A stretch of 64,000 bases of DNA from Hyphomicrobiales bacterium (GCA_900473415.1 UCLR01000010.1:249732-313731); one strand, 5' to 3'. Numbered from the stretch's first letter, positions 1 through 10,500 are shown. The notes: generated by a model not told the origin, from the sequence alone. Numbers and translations: made by a program.

Positions 1-518
1 TCGCCAAGGCAAGAGCGCTGGTCGCCGAGGCGGGGCCGGCGGCGAAGGCCGAGATCGAGCTTTCGACGGCACCGGTCTTCGACCAGCGCATCGTTCAGGC
101 CGTGCAGCAGCAGCTGGGCGAAGCCGGACTCAACGTCAAGATCGCGATGTCGGACATGGCGAGCTACCTGAAGCGCGCCCAGGCCGGACCCGAGGGCACC
201 TCGACGCTCAGCTTCGGCCGCTGGTCCTGCGCCTGCCAGGACGCCGATGGCGTGCTCTTCCCGTTGCTGCACAAGAGCAGCGGCTGGTCGGCATATCGCA
301 ACGAGAAGACGGACAGCCTGCTGGAAGAAGCGCGCCAGACTCTCGACAAGGACAAGCGCCTCGCCGCCTACAAGCAGGTCCACGAGATCGTCGCGGCTGA
401 AGCGCCGGTGATCCCGCTTTATCAGGCTGTCGTGATCTACGGCGCGACCAAGAACCTCAATTTCACGCCGACGCCGAACGAAAGCATGTTCCTGAACCGG
501 ATGAGCTGGAGCGACTGA
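1..518 (+). CDS. ABC transporter substrate-binding protein, family 5 (3' part only)
   Basis: The frame is open from the first base of the window, so the start lies upstream; about 171 C-terminal residues are visible. They align closely by eye with the C-terminal part of the next gene: both share the stretch around FDQR/YDQR, the WSC-CQDADGVLFP block, and an ending of the form NES-F-NRMSW. This is a periplasmic solute-binding protein of the dipeptide/oligopeptide class (SBP_bac_5). The two genes look like a tandem duplication in one operon with the permeases downstream. The ligand cannot be read from the sequence. Confidence 0.9.
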   Translation, partial: AKARALVAEAGPAAKAEIELSTAPVFDQRIVQAVQQQLGEAGLNVKIAMSDMASYLKRAQAGPEGTSTLSFGRWSCACQDADGVLFPLLHKSSGWSAYRNEKTDSLLEEARQTLDKDKRLAAYKQVHEIVAAEAPVIPLYQAVVIYGATKNLNFTPTPNESMFLNRMSWSD

Positions 519-598
519 ACGGTCGCGACCGCTGCGGGCGCGGCGGAGCCGGCGCCTCGAGGGAACCGGGCGCCACATACAAGAGAGGGGAACGAACG

Positions 599-2104
599 AT
601 GACACGAACACGTGGAATGCTCGCGAGCGCGCTGCTCGCCGCTTGCCTCGCGCTGCCGGGCGGCGCGGCCTTCGCCGCCAAGGAACGCCTGACGATCGAC
701 CTCGTCGGCGAGCCCAACTCGCTCGATCCGCATGTCCAGTGGAACCCGGACAGCTACTATGTCTATCGCAACATCTTCGACAATCTCGTCACTCGCGACG
801 ACAAGGGTCTGATCGCGCCGCAGGTCGCCACGAGCTGGAAGCAGCTCTCCGACACGCAGATCCAGTTCCAGCTGCGCGACGACATCACCTTCCACGACGG
901 CTCGAAGCTGACCGCCGAGGATGTCGTCTTCAGCGTCAAGCGCATCACCGATCCGAAGTTCGCCAGCCCTCAGCTCGGCCAGTTCGACAAGATCACCGAC
1001 GCCGTCGCCAACGACGCCAAGACCGTGACCCTGACCACGCAAGGCGCCTATCCGGCCCTGCTGGCTCAGCTCGTGAAGCTCTCGATCGTGCCGAAAAAGG
1101 TCGTCGAGACCGTGGGCAAGGACGCCTTCAACCTCGCGCCGGTCGGCAGCGGCCCTTACAAGTTCGGCGCCTGGCAGCGCGGCGTGTCGGTGACGCTGGC
1201 CCGTAACGACGCCTATTGGGGCACCAAGGCGCCCTTCCCGACCGTCGTCTTCCGCGCCATTCCGGACGCCGCGACGCGCGTCGCCAATCTGCAGGCCGGA
1301 ACTTCGGACCTCGCGGCCAATCTCGACGGCGACCTCGCCGCGCAGCTCAAGACCTCGCAACGCGCCATGCCGGTGCCGGTGCTGACCGAGCGCGTCGCCT
1401 ATCTGGCGATGAACGTCCAGAAGGAGCCGCTGAACGACCCGCGCGTGCGCCGCGCCATCGCTCAGGCCATCGACAAGCAGGCGATCACCGATGGCGTGCT
1501 CGGCGGCACCGAGAAGCCGCTGGCCCAGATGCTCTCGCCGGCCCACGAGGGCTTCGTCGAGGGCATCAAGGACCTTCCCTTCGACCTCTCCAAGGCCAAG
1601 GCCCAGATCGCCGAGGTCGGACCGAAGGCCAAGCAGGAGATCGCGCTGGTAACGGCGCCGGTCTACGACCAGCGCGTCGTGCAGGCGCTGCAGCAGATGC
1701 TGGTCGATGCCGGTCTCAATGTGAAGATCGAGATGACCGACATGGGCTCCTGGCTGAAGCGCATGCAGAGCGGCCCGGACTCCATTCCCGTGATGGCCTT
1801 CAGCCGCTGGTCCTGCGGCTGCCAGGACGCCGACGGCGTGCTGTTCCCGATCCTTCACAGCGCCAGCGGCTGGGCCAATGCCAAGGACAAGACGATCGAG
1901 GAGGCCCTCGAGGCCGGGCGCCAGACGCTGGATCCGGCCAAGCGCCTCGCCGCCTACAAGATCGTTCACGAACGCATCGCCAGCGAGCACTTCGTGATCC
2001 CGCTCTATCAGGCGGCGCAGATGTACGGCACGTCGAAGAACCTCGTTTGGACGCCGACGCCCAACGAGAGCATCTTCGTCAACCGCATGAGCTGGAAGGA
2101 CTGA
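599..2104 (+). CDS. ABC transporter substrate-binding protein, family 5
   Basis: This 501-residue protein is a periplasmic binding protein of the peptide/nickel class. A Sec signal peptide covers residues 1-26 (basic start, hydrophobic core, AFA before the cut). The early mature part carries the family block EPNSLDPHVQWNPDSYY, and the length is normal for the family. A strong ribosome site (GAGAGGGG) precedes the ATG. It is the second of two tandem paralogues and lies 6 bases before the first permease gene, so it probably supplies ligand to that importer. Family 5 proteins bind peptides, glutathione, sugars or opines, and the true ligand here is unknown. The gamma-glutamyltransferase at the end of the operon makes a gamma-glutamyl compound one possibility. 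Confidence 0.93.
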   Translation: MTRTRGMLASALLAACLALPGGAAFAAKERLTIDLVGEPNSLDPHVQWNPDSYYVYRNIFDNLVTRDDKGLIAPQVATSWKQLSDTQIQFQLRDDITFHDGSKLTAEDVVFSVKRITDPKFASPQLGQFDKITDAVANDAKTVTLTTQGAYPALLAQLVKLSIVPKKVVETVGKDAFNLAPVGSGPYKFGAWQRGVSVTLARNDAYWGTKAPFPTVVFRAIPDAATRVANLQAGTSDLAANLDGDLAAQLKTSQRAMPVPVLTERVAYLAMNVQKEPLNDPRVRRAIAQAIDKQAITDGVLGGTEKPLAQMLSPAHEGFVEGIKDLPFDLSKAKAQIAEVGPKAKQEIALVTAPVYDQRVVQALQQMLVDAGLNVKIEMTDMGSWLKRMQSGPDSIPVMAFSRWSCGCQDADGVLFPILHSASGWANAKDKTIEEALEAGRQTLDPAKRLAAYKIVHERIASEHFVIPLYQAAQMYGTSKNLVWTPTPNESIFVNRMSWKD

Positions 2105-2110
2105 GCCAGA

Positions 2111-3037
2111 GTGCCCGGCTTTCTGCTGCAACGCGCCGGGCAGGCGCTCGTCACCATCCTCGGCGTGGCGACACTGATCTTCTTCGTCCAGCGGTTGACG
2201 GGGGACCCGACCTATCTGCTCGTGCCGGAGACCGCGACAAAGGCCGACATCGACGCCCTGCGCCATGCGCTGGGCTTCGATCGGCCGCTCTTCATTCAGT
2301 ATCTCGGCTTCCTGTCCGATCTCGCCCGTTTCGATCTCGGGCAATCGGTCGTGCAGCGCGTGCCGGTTGTCGACATCATCGGCTCGCGCCTGCCCTATAC
2401 GCTGATGCTGGCGGGCGGGGCGCTGACAGTCGCCTGCGGCATCGGAATTCCGGTCGGAATCCTGCTCGCGCTATTTCGGGACAGCGCCGCCGCGAAGGTC
2501 GCAGCCGGCTTCGTGCTCGCCGCCCAGAGCATGCCGACCTTCTGGAGCGGCATTCTCCTCATCCTGCTCTTCGCCGTCACTCTGGGATGGCTGCCACCAT
2601 CCTCGACCGGCGGCCTCTCGCATCTCGTCATGCCTTCGGTGGCCCTCGGCCTGCTCTCAATGGCGACCTTCGCGCGGATCACGCGTGCCGCATTGATCGA
2701 GGAACTCACCCGCGACTATGTGCGCACCGCACGGGCCCGCGGCGTCGGGCCCGCGCGCCTGCTCCTGCGCCATGTCGCGCGCAACGCCGCTATCCCGATC
2801 ATCACCGTGGCCGCACTCGAAATCTCGAACCTGCTTGCCGGCGCGGTCATCGTCGAGACGGTGTTCGCCTGGCCAGGCCTCGGCCAGGTTACGGTTCAGG
2901 CCATCCTCGCCCGCGACTTCCTGGTGGTGCAGGGCGTCGTCATGCTGGGAGCCCTCGTCACAGTGGGGCTCAATCTGGTGTCGGACTTTCTCTATAGCGT
3001 CGTCGACCCACGCATTGCGCTGGGAGGCGGACAATGA
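2111..3037 (+). CDS. ABC transporter permease, DppB type
   Basis: This 308-residue inner-membrane permease belongs to the BPD_transp_1 family. It starts with an amphipathic segment and one helix, followed by a periplasmic loop (GDPTYLLVPE), as is typical of DppB/OppB/GsiC. The coupling region is visible near residues 205-225 (YVRTARARGVGPARLLLRHV), which contacts the ATPase. The start is GTG, 6 bases after the stop of the binding-protein gene. Its stop overlaps the next permease start by 4 bases (ATGA). It forms a heterodimer with the DppC-type partner. No ATPase gene is visible in this operon; it may lie upstream of the window. Confidence 0.95.
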   Translation: MPGFLLQRAGQALVTILGVATLIFFVQRLTGDPTYLLVPETATKADIDALRHALGFDRPLFIQYLGFLSDLARFDLGQSVVQRVPVVDIIGSRLPYTLMLAGGALTVACGIGIPVGILLALFRDSAAAKVAAGFVLAAQSMPTFWSGILLILLFAVTLGWLPPSSTGGLSHLVMPSVALGLLSMATFARITRAALIEELTRDYVRTARARGVGPARLLLRHVARNAAIPIITVAALEISNLLAGAVIVETVFAWPGLGQVTVQAILARDFLVVQGVVMLGALVTVGLNLVSDFLYSVVDPRIALGGGQ

Positions 3038-3885
3038 ACGCCCCGGCTGTTCCGCGACCTCGCCACCGTTTTCCGCTGAAGCGGTGGTGGCCCGTCACGA
3101 TTCTCGTGCTGTTCGTCGTGGTCGCGACCTGCGCGCCTCTGCTCGCGCCCTATGATCCCAATGTTCAGAATCTGGTCGGGCGGCTGAAACCTCCGGGTAC
3201 GGTCTCGCGCAGCTTCCATTACTGGCTGGGATCGGATGAACTGGGCCGCGACCTCCTCAGCCGGATCATCTATGGAACGCGCGTTTCGCTGCTCGTCGCG
3301 GTGTTGTCCGTCCTGCTTTCCGGCGCGGTCGGGACCGCGCTCGGGCTGATCGCCGGTTATCGGCGAGGCTGGATCGAAACCGTGGTGATGCGAGTCGCCG
3401 ACGTGTTCCTTTCGATCCCGGCCGTACTGCTCGCCATCATCACCGTCGCGGTGCTCGGCCCCAGCCTGGTCAACGTCGTCCTGGTGCTCGCGCTGACGCG
3501 CTGGCCGCGCTATGCCCGCGTGGCGCACGCACAGACACTGGCAACCGCCGGCATGGCCTATGTCGAGAATGCGGTGCTCTCCGGCGCCGGAAATGCGCGC
3601 ATCCTCTTCCGGCATGTCCTGCCCAACATCGCAGGGACGCTGATCGTCGTGGCGACCTTGGAATTCGGCCTGATGGTCCTGTTCGAGGCCGGGCTCTCTT
3701 TCCTCGGCCTCGGCGTGCAGCCCCCGACCGCGAGCTGGGGCTCGATGCTCTCCACCGGCCGCAACTACGTCGCCACCGCCTGGTGGGTGGCGACGCTGCC
3801 CGGCCTTTGTCTGTTCGTGCTGGTGCTCACCGTCAACCTGACCGGTGATGCCGTGCGCGATCGTCTCGACCCCAATTTCCGCTGA
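3034..3885 (+). CDS. ABC transporter permease, DppC type
   Basis: This 283-residue inner-membrane permease is the partner of the preceding gene. The early part has the family block LGSDELGRDLLSRIIYGTR (about residues 64-82), and the EAA-like coupling loop lies in the second half (YVENAVLSGAGNARILFRHV). The C-terminal GDAVRDRLDPNFR is characteristic of the DppC/OppC group. Its start codon lies inside the stop region of the DppB-type gene (4-base overlap), which implies translational coupling. Confidence 0.95.
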   Translation: MNAPAVPRPRHRFPLKRWWPVTILVLFVVVATCAPLLAPYDPNVQNLVGRLKPPGTVSRSFHYWLGSDELGRDLLSRIIYGTRVSLLVAVLSVLLSGAVGTALGLIAGYRRGWIETVVMRVADVFLSIPAVLLAIITVAVLGPSLVNVVLVLALTRWPRYARVAHAQTLATAGMAYVENAVLSGAGNARILFRHVLPNIAGTLIVVATLEFGLMVLFEAGLSFLGLGVQPPTASWGSMLSTGRNYVATAWWVATLPGLCLFVLVLTVNLTGDAVRDRLDPNFR

Positions 3886-3895
3886 GGACCGGACC

Positions 3896-4681
3896 ATGTT
3901 CGACGACATCAAGGGCAAGCGCGCACTCGTCACCGGGGCTTGCGGCGTCATCGGCAAGTGGATCACCGAGACGCTGCACAATGCCGGAGCCACGCTCGCG
4001 CTGACCGACGCCAAGGGCGGCGAGCTCGACGCCTTCGCCAAGTCTCTGGGCCTCGGCGGAGACAGCATCGTCAAGGCCGCCGATCTCACCGACGAGACCT
4101 CGATCAAGGCGCTGACGGACGAGGTCGGGAGGCGCTGGGGCGCCGTCGACATCCTCATCAACAATGCCGGGATCTATCCCAGTGCCTTCCTGCTCGACAC
4201 GCCCACCGAGGATTTCGACCGCATCTTCTCAATCAATCTGCGCGCGCCCTTCATCCTGAGCCGCGAGTTGGCGACGCAGATGGTGCGCAAGGGCGTCAAA
4301 GGCTCGATCATCAACATTTCCTCGGGCGCTTCGCGCAAGATGCGGCGCACGGCCACCGTCTATTCCACCTCGAAGACGGCGCTCGACCGCCTGACCAAGG
4401 GATTCGCCGTCGAGCTTGCCGAATACGGTATCCGCTCGAACGCGCTCGAGCCCGGCTTCGCCGCCGGCAGCACGGTCAGCAATCTTTCCGAGGCGCATAT
4501 CCGCAACACCGTCGCGCAGATCCCGCTTGGCCGCCCGTCCTCGCGCGAGGATGTCGGCAATGCCCTGCTCTATCTCGCCAGCGACGCGTCTTCCTATGTC
4601 ACCGGCGCGACGCTGACGGTCGATGGCGGCAACTCGGCCGGCACGCTCGCGGTCCATCAGGACAAGAAGAGCGCGCTGTGA
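3896..4681 (+). CDS. SDR family oxidoreductase
   Basis: This 261-residue cytosolic NAD(P)-dependent short-chain dehydrogenase has a nucleotide-binding motif TGACGVIG near residue 13. The NNAG motif is near residue 89, catalytic Ser is in NISSG (142-143), and Tyr156 and Lys160 are in YSTSK. I chose the ATG at 3896, 10 bases after the permease stop, because it gives the normal family N-terminus; an earlier in-frame ATG at 3845 would run back into the permease gene. It is in the same operon as the importer, so it probably oxidises or reduces the imported compound or a product of it. The substrate is not evident. Confidence 0.92.
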   Translation: MFDDIKGKRALVTGACGVIGKWITETLHNAGATLALTDAKGGELDAFAKSLGLGGDSIVKAADLTDETSIKALTDEVGRRWGAVDILINNAGIYPSAFLLDTPTEDFDRIFSINLRAPFILSRELATQMVRKGVKGSIINISSGASRKMRRTATVYSTSKTALDRLTKGFAVELAEYGIRSNALEPGFAAGSTVSNLSEAHIRNTVAQIPLGRPSSREDVGNALLYLASDASSYVTGATLTVDGGNSAGTLAVHQDKKSAL

Positions 4682-4691
4682 GGGCCGCGTC

Positions 4692-5603
4692 ATGAGCCAG
4701 ACCGGCCTTCCTCCGGCACGCTTCCCCGTCTCGGCCTATGAATGGCCGCAGGGCAAGAGCAGCGCCTTCTGCTTCACGATCGATGTCGATGCCGAGAGCC
4801 CCTATCAGTGGAGTCTTCCCGCAGACGCACCGCAGACGCTAGGCCAGATCGAGCAGCGCCTGTTCGGGCCGCGCATCGGTATCTGGCGCATCCTCGACCT
4901 GCTCGACCGCTACGGCATCAAGGCGACCATGTTCGTGCCCGGCCTTGTCGCGAAGAACCATCCAGAGCTGCTGCCGGCTTTCGTTGAGCGCGGCCACGAG
5001 GTCGGCCTGCACGGCTATTTCCACGAGCTCGCCACGGAAGCAGGCCCGGAGGAATTCGCCCGCGCGCTCGATGAATCGCTGGCGCTGTTCAAGAGCCAGG
5101 CGGGAATCGTGCCCGCCGGCTTCCGTTCGCCAGCCTGGGAGATGACCCCTTTCATGCTGGCTGAGGTCAGGCGCCGCGGCCTCTACGATTCTTCGCTGAT
5201 GGGTTTCGATCACCCCTACACCATCGATGGCGTGACGCAGGTGCCTGTGCTCTGGGCCGTCGACGACGCCATCTACTTCCGCTTCACCGGCAGCCCGACC
5301 GATCGCGCCCCGCCTTCGCCGCAAGGCGGCATCCTCGATGCCTGGCTCGATGAATGGCATGTGCTGCATCGCGAGGGCCGGATGATGATGCTGACAATCC
5401 ATGACTGGATCTCGGGGCGGGCCGGCCGCATCCGCATGCTGGAGAAGCTCCTCGACGTCGTCACCGCCTCGCCGGGAACCTGGATCGCGACCGTCGGCGA
5501 GTTGGCGGCCCACCATGCTGCCAGCGCCAATGCCGAGCGCTTCGCCGTGCCGCTGCGCTTGGCCGAGGCCAGCGCCCCTCATCGCTTCAAACCGTCGCGC
5601 TGA
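4692..5603 (+). CDS. polysaccharide deacetylase family protein (PuuE/HpPgdA-like)
   Basis: This 303-residue protein has the NodB-homology fold. Visible elements are the metal-site strand FTIDVDAE near residue 34, GHEVGLHGYFHE near 107, and GFRSPAWE near 142. There is no signal peptide, so it is probably cytosolic, unlike cell-wall deacetylases. That points to the PuuE/HpPgdA-like subgroup, whose members include allantoinase- and imidase-like hydrolases of C-N bonds in small molecules; this is an inference. The ATG at 4692 follows the SDR stop by 10 bases. An upstream in-frame ATG at 4623 lies inside the SDR gene and was rejected. The stop overlaps the next start (TGATG). Confidence 0.88.
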   Translation: MSQTGLPPARFPVSAYEWPQGKSSAFCFTIDVDAESPYQWSLPADAPQTLGQIEQRLFGPRIGIWRILDLLDRYGIKATMFVPGLVAKNHPELLPAFVERGHEVGLHGYFHELATEAGPEEFARALDESLALFKSQAGIVPAGFRSPAWEMTPFMLAEVRRRGLYDSSLMGFDHPYTIDGVTQVPVLWAVDDAIYFRFTGSPTDRAPPSPQGGILDAWLDEWHVLHREGRMMMLTIHDWISGRAGRIRMLEKLLDVVTASPGTWIATVGELAAHHAASANAERFAVPLRLAEASAPHRFKPSR

Positions 5604-7144
5604 TGCAGACCTTTAGTATCCGGCGCCCCGCCGTTCATTCGCCGCACGGCCTCGTCGCGGCCCAGAACCGCCATGCCGCCGAAGCGGGCGCGGCCGTCCT
5701 CTCACGCGGCGGCAATGCCATGGACGCGGCTGTTGTCGCCGCGCTCGTGCTCAGCATCGTGGAGCCCTGGTTGTCGGGCATCGGCGGCGGCGGCTTCCTC
5801 GTCCGTGCCGATGGCATGACCGGAGCAACCGAAACGCTGGACTTCAATGTCCGCTCTGCCGCCGGGCTTGACCCGGCCGACTACCCGCTGGCCGATGCCC
5901 AGGCGGGCAACTGGTTTAGCTGGCCCTCGGTCGTCGGGGATCGCAACGTCTCCGGCTATGGCGCCATCTGCGTGCCCGGCGCGATCGCGGGCCTTGCCGC
6001 CGCGCTGGAGCGCCACGGCTCAATCTCCTGGGAGGAGGCGCTGCAGCCGGCGATCGAACACGCCGAGCGCGGCCTGGAGATCGATTGGTTCGCCGCCTTG
6101 TGTATCGCGATCGAGGCGCCGGGTCTCGCCCGCGACCCCGCACTGTCGGCGATCCTGCTTGACGACGGCCATGGCCCGAAGGCCGGTGCCGACACGCGGC
6201 GCTTCAAGCCGATGACGCTCAAAGCCCGGTTGCTGCGCCGGCTCGCCAAGGCAGGAGCGCGGGACTTCTACGAAGGCGAGAGCGCCGCCTTAATCGCCGC
6301 CGATCTCGAAGCGGGTGGCTCGCCGTTGCGCGCCGGCGATCTGGCTTCCTATGACGTCGTCTGGGCACCCGCGCTGACCGGGCGCTATCGCGACTTCGAC
6401 ATCGCGGCCATCCCCGGGCTGAGCGGTGGGCCGACTTTCTTCGACGCGGCCCAGCGTCTCGAAGCCGGTCCCCTGTCTCAGGATACCTCGCCGGCACAGA
6501 CGGCCTTGCTCTATGCCATGGCCATCCGTGATGCTTACGAGCAGCGCCTGACCACGCTCGGTCATGCCGCAACGCCTCAAGCCGGATGCACCTCGCATAT
6601 CAGCGTGGTCGATCGCACGGGGACCATGGTGTCGCTGACCAACACGCTGCTTTCGCGCTTCGGTGCCAAGGTCGCGCTGCCCCAAACGGGCATCATCATG
6701 AACAACGGCATGATGTGGTTCGACCCGCGCCCCGGTCAACCCAACGCCGTCGCGGCCGGCAAGAAGCCGCTGGCGAATATGTGCCCGCTCATTTTGAGCA
6801 AGGCTGGCCGGCCCCTACTGTCGATCGGTGCGGCTGGTGGACGCACCATCTTCCCGACTCTCCTGCAACTGATCTCCGGAATGGCCGATTTCGGCCTGTC
6901 GCTGGAGGACGTTTTTCACCGCCCACGCCTTGATGCCTCGACGCCACGTATCAAGATCGACGCACGAGCTGAGGCCAATGTCGCGGCGACAGTCGCCGGC
7001 GCCTTCCCCATAGAGGTGGTAGAGGATACGCTATATCCCGTGAATTTCTCGATCCCCTCGGCCGTTATGGCAGTTGAAGGCGGCTTCATAGGCATGGCCC
7101 ACCCAACCAGCCCGTGGGCTGCCGTCATAGCGGCCGCAGCATAA
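5603..7144 (+). CDS. gamma-glutamyltransferase family protein
   Basis: This 513-residue member of the gamma-glutamyltranspeptidase Ntn-hydrolase family is normally made as one chain that cuts itself. The expected processing point is before Thr330 in CTSHISVVD, which matches the TTHxSVVD block where Thr is both the cleavage site and the nucleophile. The large-subunit region has AAEAGAAVLSRGGNAMDAAV near residue 25 and GIGGGGFLV near 60, both standard. No signal peptide is visible, so it may be cytosolic, unlike E. coli Ggt. It overlaps the deacetylase gene by one base and closes the operon. Related cytosolic members may hydrolyse other gamma-glutamyl amides or acylated compounds, so the substrate is open. 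Confidence 0.92.
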   Translation: MQTFSIRRPAVHSPHGLVAAQNRHAAEAGAAVLSRGGNAMDAAVVAALVLSIVEPWLSGIGGGGFLVRADGMTGATETLDFNVRSAAGLDPADYPLADAQAGNWFSWPSVVGDRNVSGYGAICVPGAIAGLAAALERHGSISWEEALQPAIEHAERGLEIDWFAALCIAIEAPGLARDPALSAILLDDGHGPKAGADTRRFKPMTLKARLLRRLAKAGARDFYEGESAALIAADLEAGGSPLRAGDLASYDVVWAPALTGRYRDFDIAAIPGLSGGPTFFDAAQRLEAGPLSQDTSPAQTALLYAMAIRDAYEQRLTTLGHAATPQAGCTSHISVVDRTGTMVSLTNTLLSRFGAKVALPQTGIIMNNGMMWFDPRPGQPNAVAAGKKPLANMCPLILSKAGRPLLSIGAAGGRTIFPTLLQLISGMADFGLSLEDVFHRPRLDASTPRIKIDARAEANVAATVAGAFPIEVVEDTLYPVNFSIPSAVMAVEGGFIGMAHPTSPWAAVIAAAA

Positions 7145-7542
7145 GGCTCATCATTGGCGGGCGGGGGCTTCGAACGCGATACACCGTCAAAGCGAACTCT
7201 CCTCCAACACCAGAGGCCTCGGCGGCACCGTGCAGCTGACGGTGAGCTTCCAGCTGGCCGGGCCTCGGCTGACTTCGAGCAGCGGCTCCATGCCCGCTAC
7301 TGGCGCATCGCAGCCTAGAGCCTCGGCTGGCCCAGGACGTTAACTCCCTGGGTGGCAGCGCAAGACGAGAAAGCACCTCCAGTAGCAAATATTTCAGAAC
7401 TTATTTTCGATGTGATATCATTAGTTAGCGCTCGATAGTTCGAATATGGATATAATTTCCCAGCGCCTGGCTAGCATGCGGTGAATTGACGGCGCCGCCC
7501 GAATAATGCCTAGATTGTCCCCGAGCGAGTCAGGGGATATCT
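7145..7542. other. 398-base intergenic region before the autotransporter gene
   Basis: The first part (to about 7385) is GC-rich with no convincing gene; short frames on both strands lack start signals and family motifs. From about 7385 to 7475 it becomes clearly AT-rich (for example ATTTCAGAACTTATTTTCGA), unlike the rest of the window. This would suit the promoter of the autotransporter gene. I could not assign definite -35 and -10 boxes. A good ribosome site (AGGGG, 7 bases before ATG 7543) closes the region. Confidence 0.5.
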
Positions 7543-10500
7543 ATGCGATATTACCGATTGGGCTGCGGACAGCCTGCGTTGGCTGTTCGGATTGGCGTGA
7601 GTGCGGCCCTAATCTGCAAGGCTCAGTCCTTCTTATCATCGCGCAAACCGCGACAATTTTGTTGGCCCTTTAGTTGGTCAGCGTCGCCCATATCCCTTCC
7701 AGGCAGGTTGGCGTCTCTTCGGACGGCCCTTCTTGGGGCTTCCGCCATGATGTCCCTGGTCTGCGCGCTCGACGGCGAGGCTTACGCCCAGTGCGTCCCC
7801 GCGGCTCCAGCAGCCGGCGAAACCGTGACCTGTAGCGGTGGCTTTCTTGGAACCGGCTATGTCGCACCGCCCAACACCGGCATCACCATCAACGTCGTTT
7901 CCGGCACGACGCTCGCCGGAACCGTCGATGTCCAGGGTACGGGCAATACCACTGTAAACAACGACGGGACCTTACAGGGTTCTCCGGCGCTGAATTTCGT
8001 CGGCGTCAGCGGCTATACCAAGACACTCAACAATACCGGCACGCTCAATGGAGGAATTGTCGGTTCCGGCGACGGCATCATCATCATCAACCAGAACGGC
8101 ACATTCAATTCCGGCGGCATTACGATAACCGGCGCCGGGGAGAACACCCTGAACGTCTTCACTGGCCGGACCGTCAACGGCCTCGTCAGCATGACCGGCT
8201 CCCAGAACACGATCAACAACCTCGGCACGCTCAATGCCGGCGCGACGCTGACCGGTACATTGCAGAACCGCTTCATCAATGGCTCGGAGGCCGGCGATCG
8301 CGGCACGGTCAGCGGCGCCTTCACACTGACCGGCCCATCGAACTTCATCGACAATTTCGGAACCTTCAACAACGCCATCACGCTGACCAGCGCGGGCAGC
8401 AACACGGTCGTCAACCGACCGGGCGCCGTGATGCAGAGCATAGACACGACGAGCGGAACCTCGAATGATGTTGTCGACAACCTCGGCACGATCAACGTCG
8501 CGATCCTGCTTGGCGCTGGCAACGACATCCTGACCAACCGCCCGTTTGCCCGCGCGACCGACCCGGTCGAGAACGGCACTATCGATATGGGGGCCGGCGA
8601 CGACATCTTCGTCATGCTGGGCGGAACCGTAAACGCACCGATCCTGATGGGAACGGGCAATGACACAGCCTATATCGTCGATGGTCACATCTCGACGAAT
8701 TTCCAGGGACAGGCGGGAGCGGACCGACTGACCTGGAGCGGGGGCACGATCAGCGGCTTCGTCGACATGGGTACTGACGACGACTACGCGCTGTTCCTAA
8801 ATCTGACGCCGACAAACCTCGCCACGGGCCTTCGGATCGACGGCGGTCTCGGTTCCGACCAGCTCGTGTGGGACAACACGCGTGGCGACGGCGTCTACCG
8901 CTATGTGAATTGGGAGTTGTTCTCGCTCACGAACGGCTCGCAGCTCACCTTCGACAACTACGCGACCTTGACCCTTGGCGACAGCGGCACGGGAACCGGC
9001 ACGCTTTCGATCGACGCCACCAGCACGGTCTTTGCCGGAAACGGCACGCACACGGTCGCTCCATTCACCGCCGGACAACTGGTCGCGGTCAACAATGCCG
9101 GCACGATCGACCTGACCAATGCGGGCTCGTCCGTCACGGACGCCTTCGTTGTCCAAGGCAACTACACGGGTCTCGGCGGACGGTTGCTGTTGAACACCGT
9201 GCTCGCCGGTGACGGATCTCCCTCGGACAAGCTCGTCATTCAGTCCGGAACGGCGACAGGCTCGACCGGTCTCGGCATCACCAACACCGGCGGCGGCGGA
9301 GCTCTTACGACGGGTAACGGCATCCTTGTCGTTGAGGCGACGAGCGGAGCCACGACCTCGACAGGCGCCTTCTCGTTGTTGGGCCGCGCCGCGGCAGGCG
9401 CCTTCGAATATCAGCTCTATCGAGGGGGCGTGGACGCCGGTACGGAGCAGAACTGGTATCTCCGCAATTTCGTGCCGGTCGAGATTTGCCCTCTCGTCGG
9501 CCTCGACTGCGGCGCTCCCGTCGTGCCCCCAACCGTTCCAGACGGTGGAGGCGGAAGCGGCACCGGTGGTGGAGGCGGAAGCGGCACCGGTGGTAGTGGC
9601 GGAACTGGGACCGGCGGCACAGGAGGCGGAAGCTCCGGTGGCGGTCGGCCCGGCATTATCCTGTACCGACCCGAAGTCGCGCTGCATTCAGCGATCCCGA
9701 GCCTGGCGCGAGCGGCCGCGCGGAATACCCTCGGCACCTTCCATGACCGCGAGGGCGAGCAGGTCTATGCCTCGGCCGATGGCGTTCTCCGGCAGGGCTG
9801 GGGTCGCGTCTATGGAAGCCATTACGAAGAGTCCTGGCGCGGCGACGTCAGCCCCAAATTCGACGGCTCCTTCTGGGGAATGCAGGCCGGCATGCCCCTT
9901 TATGGCATCGATCACGAGAACGGCCAGCGTGATCGGTTCGGCGTTTTCTTCGGCTACAACAACACGAGTGGCGACGTGAAGGGCTTCGCCATCGGTCGGT
10001 TGAACCGGCCCGTGGGCAAAATTGGCATCGACGCCTACAGCCTGGGTGCCTACTGGACCCACTTCTGGAATTCGGGAGCCTATCTCGACGCCGTCCTGAT
10101 GGGCACCTGGCTCGACCAGACGACGCGCTCGACCTACGGCACCAAGGGCGACAGCAAGGGCAACATTCTGACGGCGTCGCTCGAGGCGGGCTATCCGATC
10201 GAGCTGGGCATGGGCTGGAAGCTCGAACCCCAGGCGCAACTGATCTTTCAACATCAGGGCGCCGAGCGGTTCAACGATCTGATTTCGTCGATCGCCTACG
10301 ACAACAACAACGTGCTGACTGGCCGCATCGGAGCGCGCCTGGTCGGCGATCTCGATTGGAACGGCGTGCCGGTCAAGCCGTATCTCATCGCCAATCTCTG
10401 GCACGATTTCGGAAACGGCTCCGATATCGTCAAGTTCGGGACCTTCCCCATCCGGACTGATCGCAATGCGACGGCATTGGAGCTCGGCGGGGGTCTTTCG

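Noticed and set aside
147..151. YxxxK motif (YTGAK) in the SDR at 17220-17969 as its catalytic motif (coordinates here are residue numbers)
   Set aside because: It is nine residues too early relative to the AGLxGLTKALA helix that follows the true catalytic Lys160.
437..2344. Minus-strand open frame of 635 codons
   Set aside because: Antisense of the binding-protein gene; composition rich in Arg, Gly, Asp and His with no motifs, as expected for a GC-rich shadow.
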